The notes below the pieces were generated by a model that saw only the letters and a list, made by a program, of their open reading frames with translations, was not told where the DNA came from and did no database searches. The translations under genes and the position numbers were made by a program. This document shows, in pieces, positions 1 through 5,896 of a DNA stretch of 38,903 bases (within the stretch, counting starts at the first letter, position 1; each line of letters opens with the position of its first letter). The stretch covers positions 1-38,903 of the forward strand of contig CALMVZ010000007.1 in assembly GCA_937873155.1 (NCBI GenBank), given 5' to 3'. This stretch comes from an uncultured Bacteroidota bacterium. GTDB taxonomy: Bacteria; Bacteroidota; Bacteroidia; B-17B0; Aurantibacillaceae.

Positions 1-8
1 AATTGGAA

Positions 9-23
9 GTCACAATTTGTGAC
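9..23. repeat. 15-bp dyad at the left window edge
   Basis: GTCACAA-T-TTGTGAC is a perfect palindrome with 7-bp arms and a single central base. It is followed directly by ACCTCAAAAAAC. The rest of 1-240 has no gene but holds several short direct repeats. Its role is unknown; it could be a protein-binding site in an integrase-proximal region. Confidence 0.5.
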
Positions 24-50
24 CTCAAAAAACCTAAGCCCATACAATCT

Positions 51-70
51 TACCCAAATATACCCAAATT
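51..70. repeat. 10-bp tandem direct repeat
   Basis: TACCCAAATA is followed immediately by TACCCAAATT, two copies with one mismatch. It lies about 200 bp upstream of the integrase. Short direct repeats at one helical turn in this position are typical of integrase arm-type or excisionase sites. That function is inferred from position only. Confidence 0.5.
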
Positions 71-135
71 ATCAGAGAGTTACGAAAGAGAGGATTTAGA
101 CCCGTATAGGTCAAATTAGGTCGCTTTTGGAAAAA

Positions 136-157
136 TTTGTTACCCATTTGTTACTCG
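136..157. repeat. 11-bp tandem TTGTTAC repeat, candidate att or arm site
   Basis: TTTGTTACCCA is followed by TTTGTTACTCG, so the TTGTTA core occurs twice 11 bp apart. A similar arrangement, TTGTTACCC-N2-TTGTTA, recurs in the same orientation at 38818-38834. The pair could be element end sites or arm-type integrase sites. No target duplication can be proven from this window alone. Confidence 0.45.
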
Positions 158-169
158 GCTTTTTTCAGA

Positions 170-192
170 GGGTTCATGACGGTTCAAGAACC
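170..192. promoter_or_regulatory. GGTTC repeats upstream of the integrase
   Basis: GGTTC occurs twice exactly 10 bp apart (171 and 181). The second copy forms the inverted pair GGTTC-AA-GAACC at 181-192. Bases 170-188 match the reverse complement of 3481-3499 at 16 of 19 positions. The two copies therefore flank the int side and the HEPN/xis intergenic region. They may be operators or arm sites for the integrase or the excisionase-like protein (inference). Confidence 0.5.
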
Positions 193-267
193 GAATGAAA
201 CCCGATTCAGCTATTTAAAATTGTAGGCTGAAAAGGGGGAATGTTAAACCCTTTAAAAACTAAAAGT

Positions 268-1422
268 ATGGGAGTGCAATTAAGAGAAAAGAAAATGAAG
301 AGCGGACAAGTATCCTTCTATCTGGATATTTACCACAACAAAAAGCGATGGTATGAATTCCTCGACATTCATATCAACAAGAAAAAACCAAGTCCTGAAG
401 ACAAAGAAAAAAAGAGGCTGGCGCAGGAAATAAGATCAAAGCGTGAAAATGAATTAATAGTACAGGACAACGGCCTTCAGGACAAGTCAAGAAAAAAGGC
501 AGATTTTGTTTCATGGTTTCATTCTTATATGAATGCAAAGAAAAAGAACTACAAAAATAATCTTAAAACCTACAAGCACCTAACTGCTTACGTGGACGGC
601 AAGCCTTTATCTTTTCAAGACATTACACCTGATTGGATAAAGGACTGGAGCAATTATCTTTTGAAAAAGGTAAGTAACAATAGTGCTATTGATTATAATA
701 AAAACATATTTACGGCACTTGAAGAAGCAGTACGAAAAGGCATTATTTACGTAAACCCGTTTAGAAAAATCCCACGCCATGAAAGACTTAAAGTAAAGGA
801 CATATACCGCAATGCTTGGACGTTTGATGAATTGTTACATTTAATGCAAACTCCCTGCAAAATGGAAAAACAATATAGGCAGGCTTATTTGTTTTCTTGC
901 TTTAGCGGACTTAGGTGGAGTGATGTTAATCCCTTAAGATGGACAGAGATCATTATAAAAAATATTGACGGAAAAGAAGAATGGTTTGTTTATTTCGAGC
1001 AAGAAAAAACAGAGGACATAGAATATCTGCCCCTATCAGATCAGGCTGTTGAAATATTAAAAGAATGCAAGCGTGAACAAATAGAAAACAAAGAAATAAG
1101 CCCTTATGTATTTCCAAAAGTAAAAGAAGTGAATGAGGAAAAAGCCAAAACATATAAGCGGGTTTGGTACTTTCTAAAAAAGTGGGCAAGAGCAGCAGGT
1201 TATGATGAAAAAAGAATGCACTTCCATACCGGAAGGCATACATTCGCCACTAATGTACTTGAGAACAGCCCAGATGGGGATTTATGGACGGTTTCCAAAC
1301 TCTTAGGTCATAAGAGCATTAATGCAACTATGATCTATACTCATGTTAGGGACAGCAAGAAAAAAGCGGCAGTTAAGGCTTTGCCTGTATTAAAGATTAA
1401 AATCCCTCAAAATGCTGCTTAA
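268..1422 (+). CDS. tyrosine recombinase / integrase
   Basis: This is a phage-type tyrosine recombinase that catalyses integration and, with an excisionase, excision of the element. Numbered from the ATG at 268 (384 aa), it has an N-terminal arm-binding region (about 1-65), a SAM-like core-binding domain (about 80-165) and a C-terminal catalytic domain. All catalytic residues are present: R216 (GLRWSD), K247, H320 and R323 (HTGRH), H348 (LLGHKS) and the nucleophile Y357 (IYTH). An in-frame ATG at 241 would add nine residues. I prefer 268 because Bacteroidota integrases of this type usually begin with a short leader before the REKK-SG-SFYLDIY segment. The gene lies at the window's left end, reads inward, and ends just before a strong terminator. 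It appears intact and is not related in detail to the integrase fragment near 5292. Confidence 0.93.
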   Translation: MGVQLREKKMKSGQVSFYLDIYHNKKRWYEFLDIHINKKKPSPEDKEKKRLAQEIRSKRENELIVQDNGLQDKSRKKADFVSWFHSYMNAKKKNYKNNLKTYKHLTAYVDGKPLSFQDITPDWIKDWSNYLLKKVSNNSAIDYNKNIFTALEEAVRKGIIYVNPFRKIPRHERLKVKDIYRNAWTFDELLHLMQTPCKMEKQYRQAYLFSCFSGLRWSDVNPLRWTEIIIKNIDGKEEWFVYFEQEKTEDIEYLPLSDQAVEILKECKREQIENKEISPYVFPKVKEVNEEKAKTYKRVWYFLKKWARAAGYDEKRMHFHTGRHTFATNVLENSPDGDLWTVSKLLGHKSINATMIYTHVRDSKKKAAVKALPVLKIKIPQNAA

Positions 1423-1444
1423 AACATCATTGTAATCGAAAATA

Positions 1445-1471
1445 AGCCCTGTATTGAGGCAGGGCTTTTTG
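1445..1471 (+). terminator. rho-independent terminator after the integrase
   Basis: AGCCCTG (1445-1451) pairs with CAGGGCT (1460-1466) around an 8-nt loop, followed by a run of T. It separates the integrase from the next gene. The next gene's likely promoter box starts at its end. Confidence 0.85.
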
Positions 1472-1479
1472 TATCTTTG
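1472..1479 (+). promoter_or_regulatory. candidate Bacteroidota -7 box (TATCTTTG)
   Basis: TATCTTTG matches the Bacteroidota -7 consensus TAnnTTTG exactly. It ends only 4 bp before the ATG at 1484, so transcription from it would give a leaderless or nearly leaderless mRNA. A convincing -33 box is not obvious, because the TTG at 1454 is too close. Confidence 0.45.
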
Positions 1480-1483
1480 GAAT

Positions 1484-2338
1484 ATGAACTCAGACGGATA
1501 TAAACTAATATTAAATCATCTTACCTACGGTGAGTCTGTACTTAATGAAACTAAGCCAAAAAAACAGGAAGAATATAAACAAATGGTTTTTTTGTTTTTA
1601 AACCGAAAGGGCAAATTCCTTTTTGAAGAAGATATCTTAAAGCATTATCGGGAAGGAATGACCTTAGAAAAATTATTTGAGCAAGAAGGCCATCGTTTTG
1701 CACAGGGAGCAAATCAGAAAAAGAACGGTAAAATGCAAAAGACATGGTATGATCTCTGGGCATCTGAAGAAATAAAGTATGGGGATGATTTTTTTGATTA
1801 TTTCTTCGCTTGCAAATTAAGACATATCAGCTTACTGGAAATAGACGACTTTCTGACTTTTCATTTAGAATACAGCTTCGATAATAATGCAAAGATGTAT
1901 TCCAGGTTTCTGGTATTGGTTATACGTAAATACAAAGGAGAAATTATTAGCGAGAATATTTCTGAAACTATAAAGGAATGGATGACGCAGAACGAATCTT
2001 CATCCGAATTATCAGGAAGTCCAAAAGAAACCAAAGTAAAAGGCAAATTAAAGCGCGAAAGGGAAGACAAGATCACAAAGCTCAATCAGGAACAGACTGC
2101 ATTGCTTATATACTGCCTGAAAGAAACTAAAATAATTCTAAAGGACGAATATCTTAATAATAAAGAAGCGGGTCAGGCATTTTCCGTGCTTACCGGATAT
2201 AGCGCGGAAACCTTGCGGCAGAATTTAAATAAGTCTGAACAAACAAGAATTTCAACAAAAAAGAACAATGAGGTTGTTAAGAAAGCTCTAAAGGAAGTTC
2301 TCAGTTTTATAGAGAATGAAATGGAACCGGAGCTTTAG
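1484..2338 (+). CDS. hypothetical protein next to the integrase
   Basis: This is a 284-aa soluble protein of unknown function. A TTG further upstream (1454) would extend it, but that codon lies inside the terminator hairpin, so the ATG at 1484 is chosen. The N-terminal two thirds is rich in aromatic and charged residues. A Lys/Glu linker near 175-200 precedes a C-terminal helical part of about 90 residues beginning LNQEQTALLIYCLKE. The layout (alpha-helical C-terminal module, position beside an integrase) recalls RteC-like or other regulatory proteins of Bacteroidota mobile elements, but no diagnostic motif is visible and I would not assign it. It converges with the HEPN gene on the opposite strand. 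Confidence 0.75.
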   Translation: MNSDGYKLILNHLTYGESVLNETKPKKQEEYKQMVFLFLNRKGKFLFEEDILKHYREGMTLEKLFEQEGHRFAQGANQKKNGKMQKTWYDLWASEEIKYGDDFFDYFFACKLRHISLLEIDDFLTFHLEYSFDNNAKMYSRFLVLVIRKYKGEIISENISETIKEWMTQNESSSELSGSPKETKVKGKLKREREDKITKLNQEQTALLIYCLKETKIILKDEYLNNKEAGQAFSVLTGYSAETLRQNLNKSEQTRISTKKNNEVVKKALKEVLSFIENEMEPEL

Positions 2339-2391
2339 AGAATGTCTACCTGCATTTTAAACTTGGCTCTAGTCCCTTTTTAGCATAAGTA

Positions 2392-3432
2392 CTACGTTTT
2401 CGATTTCTTTTTCCGTTCTACCTTTTTCATGTGTTCATCTACTCTGTCCATTATTGCTTTATGAGACTCCTGGGCAGCGAGGACAAAAGAATCAATCACA
2501 AGGAAAAAGTCTGTCCTAATGCTCATATACTTTTCTAACGCTTCTCCAGAAGGCAAATTCGGTAGCTCCTCACCAATTTTTTTGAAGGAATCAATCCGTT
2601 TTTCGCTTATAGGTCTGTAATTCTGTTTATAGACTTTAAAAAGTTGATTCACCTCGGTCTTGGCTTTTTTCTTGTCCTGCATTTCTCTTAGTCTTTGCAG
2701 TTCATCCTTGTGTTTGATCTTAAAAGAGTAATTCAACAGTACTTCGTCAAAACTTAATTTTTTCTTAGTTCTTTCAGTTGCAAATTTCAGCGCTGATTTT
2801 AAATGCTCAACGCCTCCAACGATGAATTCTGATAGCAATTTTGAAGGAGATTGATCTTTATTTAAACTCTTAAAATTATGCTGTACAAAATCAAGCCAAT
2901 CCTCCTTGCTTCCGGTTTCATAGGCTTTAGAGCCGAGTTCCTTTTTCCTGTGTTTGGTAAACGGATGTTCCATGTCGATTGGTGTACCATCCATACTAAT
3001 CGGAACGCCAATTATATCTGTTCCACCCCTCCATTCAGGCTGACGATTCAGAATGATTTCATAAAGTGTGCTGAGGGCAATTCTTATTAATAAACTGTGA
3101 TCATCTCCTTTGTGATAGACGCGGTTTCTTATATCATGACAAAAACTTATCATAGCTCGCTCGTGCGATGTTATTATTCCTTCCTCAAAACATGCTTTAA
3201 GTAATCTATCATGCTTACCGAGTATCTCCTGTCTTTTATCCAAAGGATATTTTAATACTTTATAGTCATTCAGGAACTCCGTCCTGAACCGAAAGTGCAT
3301 TTGTCTTCCAAGCTGAATCTCTACAAGGTTGTCCATGAGGATCACTGCCAGACGATCATGGCCTAAGATTGATGAGTTTGCGAAGCGAGCGGCCTCTTCC
3401 AATTGAGTTTTTACTTTGTAGATATTTTCCAT
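2392..3432 (-). CDS. HEPN-like RX4H protein, putative RNase cargo
   Basis: This is a 346-aa soluble, mostly helical protein. Residues 98-110 contain FCHDIRNRVYHKG, in which R102-N-R-V-Y-H107 fits the RX4H active-site motif of HEPN ribonucleases. HEPN domains of this kind occur in abortive-infection proteins, toxins and some uncharacterised Bacteroidota proteins. The segment before the motif (about 20-97) is helical and could be the rest of the HEPN bundle. The C-terminal half (about 190-346) is Lys-rich, with coiled-coil character around 240-275, and is unrecognised. The gene is divergent from the xis-like gene and shares its 120-bp regulatory region, where GAACCC repeats sit. A defence or toxin role is inference from motif and location; a housekeeping RNA-binding role is not excluded. 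Confidence 0.7.
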   Translation of the reverse strand: MENIYKVKTQLEEAARFANSSILGHDRLAVILMDNLVEIQLGRQMHFRFRTEFLNDYKVLKYPLDKRQEILGKHDRLLKACFEEGIITSHERAMISFCHDIRNRVYHKGDDHSLLIRIALSTLYEIILNRQPEWRGGTDIIGVPISMDGTPIDMEHPFTKHRKKELGSKAYETGSKEDWLDFVQHNFKSLNKDQSPSKLLSEFIVGGVEHLKSALKFATERTKKKLSFDEVLLNYSFKIKHKDELQRLREMQDKKKAKTEVNQLFKVYKQNYRPISEKRIDSFKKIGEELPNLPSGEALEKYMSIRTDFFLVIDSFVLAAQESHKAIMDRVDEHMKKVERKKKSKT

Positions 3433-3467
3433 CGCTTTAAATCAGGTAATTAAAGATAATACTTATA

Positions 3468-3500
3468 GTTCAGAACCCCTCCTGAACCCTCAAGAACCCA
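3468..3500. promoter_or_regulatory. three GAACCC repeats at 10-bp spacing between the HEPN and xis-like genes
   Basis: GAACCC occurs at 3473, 3484 and 3494, about one helical turn apart, in the divergent intergenic region. 3481-3499 on the minus strand matches 170-188 upstream of the integrase (16 of 19). This is a likely operator set controlling both divergent genes, possibly bound by the HTH protein encoded at 3553 (inference). Confidence 0.5.
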
Positions 3501-3552
3501 ACAAAATCCAAAAATGTACTTTTTCTTTGTGGTGTAATTAAAAAGCATCACA

Positions 3553-3894
3553 ATGGATACACCTATTTTTATCAGCATTTCGCTGGAGCAATTTAGACAG
3601 CTTCTAAAAGAAACTATCAGAGAAGTTTTATTGGAGGGCGGATCTCCAAAGCAATCAACTCCTGAGATTCTTAACGTACAACAAGCAGCAGATTTCCTTA
3701 AGCTCAAATTGAACACACTTTACGAGAAGACATCCCGTAAACAAATCCCTCATTTTAAAAAAGGGAATAGACTTTATTTCCACTTATCAGAATTGGAAAA
3801 CTGGGTCAAGCAGGGCAAGGTGAAAACACACAAGGAGATCGAAAGCGAAGCACTTACTCTTACCTTCAACAATAATCTAAGGAAGGTCGCCTAA
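3553..3894 (+). CDS. excisionase-like helix-turn-helix DNA-binding protein
   Basis: This 113-aa protein has a winged helix-turn-helix of the excisionase/MerR-like HTH_17 type at about residues 39-88. It shows the family pattern: L-x-V-x-x-A-A-x-F-L, then N-T-L-Y, then I-P-H-F-K-K-G-N-R-L-Y-F, and finally L-x-x-W. Residues 1-30 form a predicted amphipathic helix that may mediate oligomerisation. Such proteins act as recombination directionality factors or as local repressors. Its position, divergent from the HEPN gene and downstream of a three-copy 10-bp-spaced repeat, fits autoregulation. A strong terminator follows. Excisionase rather than simple repressor is inference. Confidence 0.85.
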   Translation: MDTPIFISISLEQFRQLLKETIREVLLEGGSPKQSTPEILNVQQAADFLKLKLNTLYEKTSRKQIPHFKKGNRLYFHLSELENWVKQGKVKTHKEIESEALTLTFNNNLRKVA

Positions 3895-3945
3895 ATAAAC
3901 AGAAACAAACATAGACCAAGATTAAAAGACTCTAATTATTCGATT

Positions 3946-3975
3946 AAAGCGGCAGAAAAAACTGCCGCTTTTTTT
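3946..3975 (+). terminator. rho-independent terminator after the xis-like gene
   Basis: AAAGCGGCAG (3946-3955) pairs with CTGCCGCTTT (3962-3971) around a six-A loop, ending in a T run to 3975. This is one of the strongest terminators in the window. It isolates the repeat array downstream from transcription of the xis-like gene. Confidence 0.9.
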
Positions 3976-4018
3976 ATGTCAACTTATTTCAGGACGATAC
4001 AAGGAGTTATTGTGTAGT

Positions 4019-4258
4019 AATTAAGGAGGAATTGGGGAACCATGGAGAAGAATTAGGGAGTCATGTGTTTGGATTAGGGAGTAATTAGGGAGTGTTACGA
4101 CAGTATTGAATATTGTTTGTTCGCATGTACAATCATGTGTAAGTCATCGTGTATGGCATGTATAAGTAATGTGTAAGCATGGTGTATAGCATGTGGTAAT
4201 CATGCAAAAGCATGTGGTTGACATGTAATTGGTCATGCGGTAGTAATGAAGAATGCTA
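4019..4258. repeat. helically phased array of about 11-bp units, non-coding
   Basis: The 435-bp gap between genes (3895-4329) contains a degenerate array with a period close to 11 bp. Block A (4019-4093) has units like AATTAGGGAGT at 4019, 4030, 4051, 4072 and 4083, with CATG-type units at 4041 and 4062. Block B has CATGTGTAAGT-like units starting at 4124, 4134, 4145, 4157, 4168, 4178, 4190, 4201, 4211, 4222, 4234 and 4245, spaced 10-12 bp with a mean of 11. A period of 11 excludes coding. The array resembles iterons or a cooperative protein-binding platform, but no replication protein gene is visible. Confidence 0.75.
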
Positions 4259-4277
4259 TGTTAATTTCCAGGAAATG

Positions 4278-4285
4278 TATTTTTG
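4278..4285 (+). promoter_or_regulatory. candidate -7 box (TATTTTTG) downstream of the array
   Basis: TATTTTTG fits TAnnTTTG and lies 45 bp before the GIY-YIG start, directly after the repeat array. No clear -33 TTTG is seen. If real, the array would sit at the position of an upstream activator or repressor region. Confidence 0.35.
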
Positions 4286-4329
4286 ATCGGACTTTTTGCT
4301 ATTATCTATTGATTCCATAAATTTAAATT

Positions 4330-5184
4330 ATGGAATCAGGCGTAGTTTATATTTTGTGTAATCCAGCTTTCCCAAAACTGTTAAAAGTAGGAATGACAAC
4401 AGGAACAGCAGATAGCCGGGCAAAACAACTGTCAAGGTACACTGGTGTACCGAAGGATTATATTGTGCTTTGGGAAAGAAAAGTACCTAACATAACATTA
4501 GCGGAGAGTGTCCTTCATTATTTTCTTCACAAATACGCTTATAATAAAGAATTCTTTCAATTACCATCCGAACTTGCAATAGAAATATGTCATGAAGCAA
4601 TTAATCGGGTATTTGCCCCCCTTGACTTTAAAAAGATAAAGCAAAATGCCAAACTAGCATCGGGTTTAACTAAAATAAGTATAGAATTAGATGAAGAGTT
4701 AAAACGAATGAAACTTACAAAAGCAGTAAGGGAAGGGACAGAAATAGAAAAATTTAATAAAGAGAAAACAAGTGGTTTAAGTATACTACCTGTTGGGAAT
4801 ACCCAAACAAATTGGCAGTCAATTTCTGACTCTTTGAATTACAAATTCGGAAAAGAAGCAATTAGGCTTATATTAAAAGAAAGAAAAAAAGGGGATCCAT
4901 TACGCAAAAGATTTGTTTCGTATAGAAGGCGATATTATTATACCGAAGCAATCCACTTGTTTTTTACTAAAAATCATATTTTGGTGTATGCAATTACTTT
5001 GAATACTGATATAAAAAAGGCGTTGGAAAAAAGATATGGTAAAAATTTTAAAAGGATAGAATTTAAAGCTATTGATAAAGGTTATTCTTTTAAGATCAAG
5101 AATAATGAAGATTTTCAAGTGTTAAAAGCAATGCTTCATATGGGAGAAAGAGCTTTCCTTCAGTACCCTTTAAGAAAAAAGTAA
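4330..5184 (+). CDS. GIY-YIG (T5orf172/MUG113-like) nuclease-family protein
   Basis: This is a 284-aa protein. Its N-terminus (about 4-80) matches the T5orf172 variant of the GIY-YIG fold. VYIL (6-9) stands for the GIY strand and KVGMT (19-23) for the YIG strand. They are followed by R30 in R-A-K-Q-L-S, E59 in A-E-S, H63, and KEFFQLP (73-79). These are the residues that normally form the GIY-YIG active site. A Lys/Glu helical stretch (about 110-145) leads to an unrecognised, very basic C-terminal region (about 155-284, with YRRRYYY near 200) that may bind nucleic acid. The family occurs in phages and mobile elements, sometimes with DNA-modification or defence roles. The gene stands alone between the repeat array and the integrase remnant. 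Nuclease activity is likely by family but unproven. Confidence 0.8.
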   Translation: MESGVVYILCNPAFPKLLKVGMTTGTADSRAKQLSRYTGVPKDYIVLWERKVPNITLAESVLHYFLHKYAYNKEFFQLPSELAIEICHEAINRVFAPLDFKKIKQNAKLASGLTKISIELDEELKRMKLTKAVREGTEIEKFNKEKTSGLSILPVGNTQTNWQSISDSLNYKFGKEAIRLILKERKKGDPLRKRFVSYRRRYYYTEAIHLFFTKNHILVYAITLNTDIKKALEKRYGKNFKRIEFKAIDKGYSFKIKNNEDFQVLKAMLHMGERAFLQYPLRKK

Positions 5185-5291
5185 TTTGCTGTTTTTTAAA
5201 TATGCACCTTAATTCTTTGCTAATACTTTCTATTCTCCGAACAAGCGAGTAAAAGGTAAAGACAAGTAAACCCTTTCAGTAAAAATCATAA

Positions 5292-5468
5292 ATCGTTTCG
5301 AACAGCGATATCAAAACCACTCAGGTCTATGCTAAAATTGTCAATGAGGAACTCGATAACGCAATGGATGTCTTTAACGAATCGCCTAACAAATACAACT
5401 ACAAAGTGTACGAAATAAGACGTGGATTTTGTAAAATTATGAAATTCAGATGCTTACGGACGAATTAA
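5292..5468 (+). pseudogene. C-terminal remnant of a second tyrosine recombinase
   Basis: The open frame from 5292 has no start codon and encodes SNSDIKTTQVYAKIVNEEL near its beginning. This is the conserved end of tyrosine recombinases around the catalytic Tyr (in TTQVYAKI). The preceding Gly-His of the usual LGHS motif is replaced by Ser-Asn. The rest of the protein is missing and a stop (5289-5291) lies just upstream. It differs from the intact integrase at 268 (NATMIYTHV), so it comes from another element. It runs directly into the start of the Cys-rich gene at the metal island's left edge. Confidence 0.7.
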
Positions 5469-5488
5469 AATTTCATATATTTGTATGG

Positions 5489-5797
5489 TTGAAAAGAATC
5501 TTCTACATACTCTTCGCTTTTTACTTCGCTGCATTGGCCTTTACTCCATGTAGTGACAAAGAAGATTGTAATGAGGTAAATCACGAACAAACCGCGCAAA
5601 ACCAAAATCACGAACATCAGGATGAAGCCTGTACTCCTTTTTGCGTTTGTTCATGCTGCGCTACACACGTGGTAAATACAACCTTTCAAAATCAATTTGT
5701 AATAGCTTCAATTGAAGTTAGTTCATACCGCGAGATCCCGACTTCAAAAGTTCAGGGTGCAGTTCTTCCTATCTGGCAACCACCTCAACTCAGTTAA
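5489..5797 (+). CDS. small Cys-rich membrane/secreted protein (DUF6660-like)
   Basis: The frame opens with an ATG at 5450, but that would prefix 13 residues read from remnant integrase DNA. A TTG at 5489 gives a conventional N-terminus, (M)KRIFYILFAFYFAALAFTPC, a hydrophobic signal or anchor. The resulting protein is about 102 aa. It has a Cys/His-rich middle (CSDKEDCNEV, several HE pairs) and then CTPFCVCSCCATHV, which could bind a soft metal. Small proteins with this CxPFCxCxCC pattern are common beside RND heavy-metal pumps in Bacteroidota. It precedes the Czc-type pump by 100 bp. The start is uncertain: a standard caller would choose 5450. Confidence 0.65.
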   Translation: MKRIFYILFAFYFAALAFTPCSDKEDCNEVNHEQTAQNQNHEHQDEACTPFCVCSCCATHVVNTTFQNQFVIASIEVSSYREIPTSKVQGAVLPIWQPPQLS

Positions 5798-5844
5798 TGG
5801 ATTACTTTATCATTCAGCTAAAGTTGAATGATATTGATTTGTAG

Positions 5845-5866
5845 TGCAATTCTATTGCATTGCAAT
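5845..5866. promoter_or_regulatory. alternating TGCAAT/ATTGCA palindromes upstream of the RND pump
   Basis: TGCAAT-TCT-ATTGCA (5845-5859) and ATTGCA-T-TGCAAT (5854-5866) are two overlapping perfect inverted repeats built from three copies of the same hexamer. They lie 30 bp before the chosen start of the pump gene, a sensible operator position. No metal-responsive regulator is encoded nearby, so any binding protein would act in trans. Confidence 0.5.
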
Positions 5867-5896
5867 ATTTATTTATTAATTCATCAACTGAAACAA

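Noticed and set aside
1454-1483. TTG-started extension of the gene after the integrase
   Set aside because: The TTG lies inside the terminator hairpin; the ATG at 1484 follows a good -7 box.
4124-4258. CRISPR-like array
   Set aside because: Units are 10-12 bp with no separate spacers and no cas genes; the period near 11 bp suits a protein-binding array instead.
4019-4258. Plasmid replication origin with iterons
   Set aside because: No replication initiator, partition or relaxase gene is visible in the window, so an origin claim lacks its main support.
5828-5896. Extended N-terminus for the RND pump from ATG 5828
   Set aside because: The extra 23 residues do not resemble the family start, whereas the ATG at 5897 gives the usual MLDKIISFSIKNK beginning; the palindromic operator lies inside the extension.
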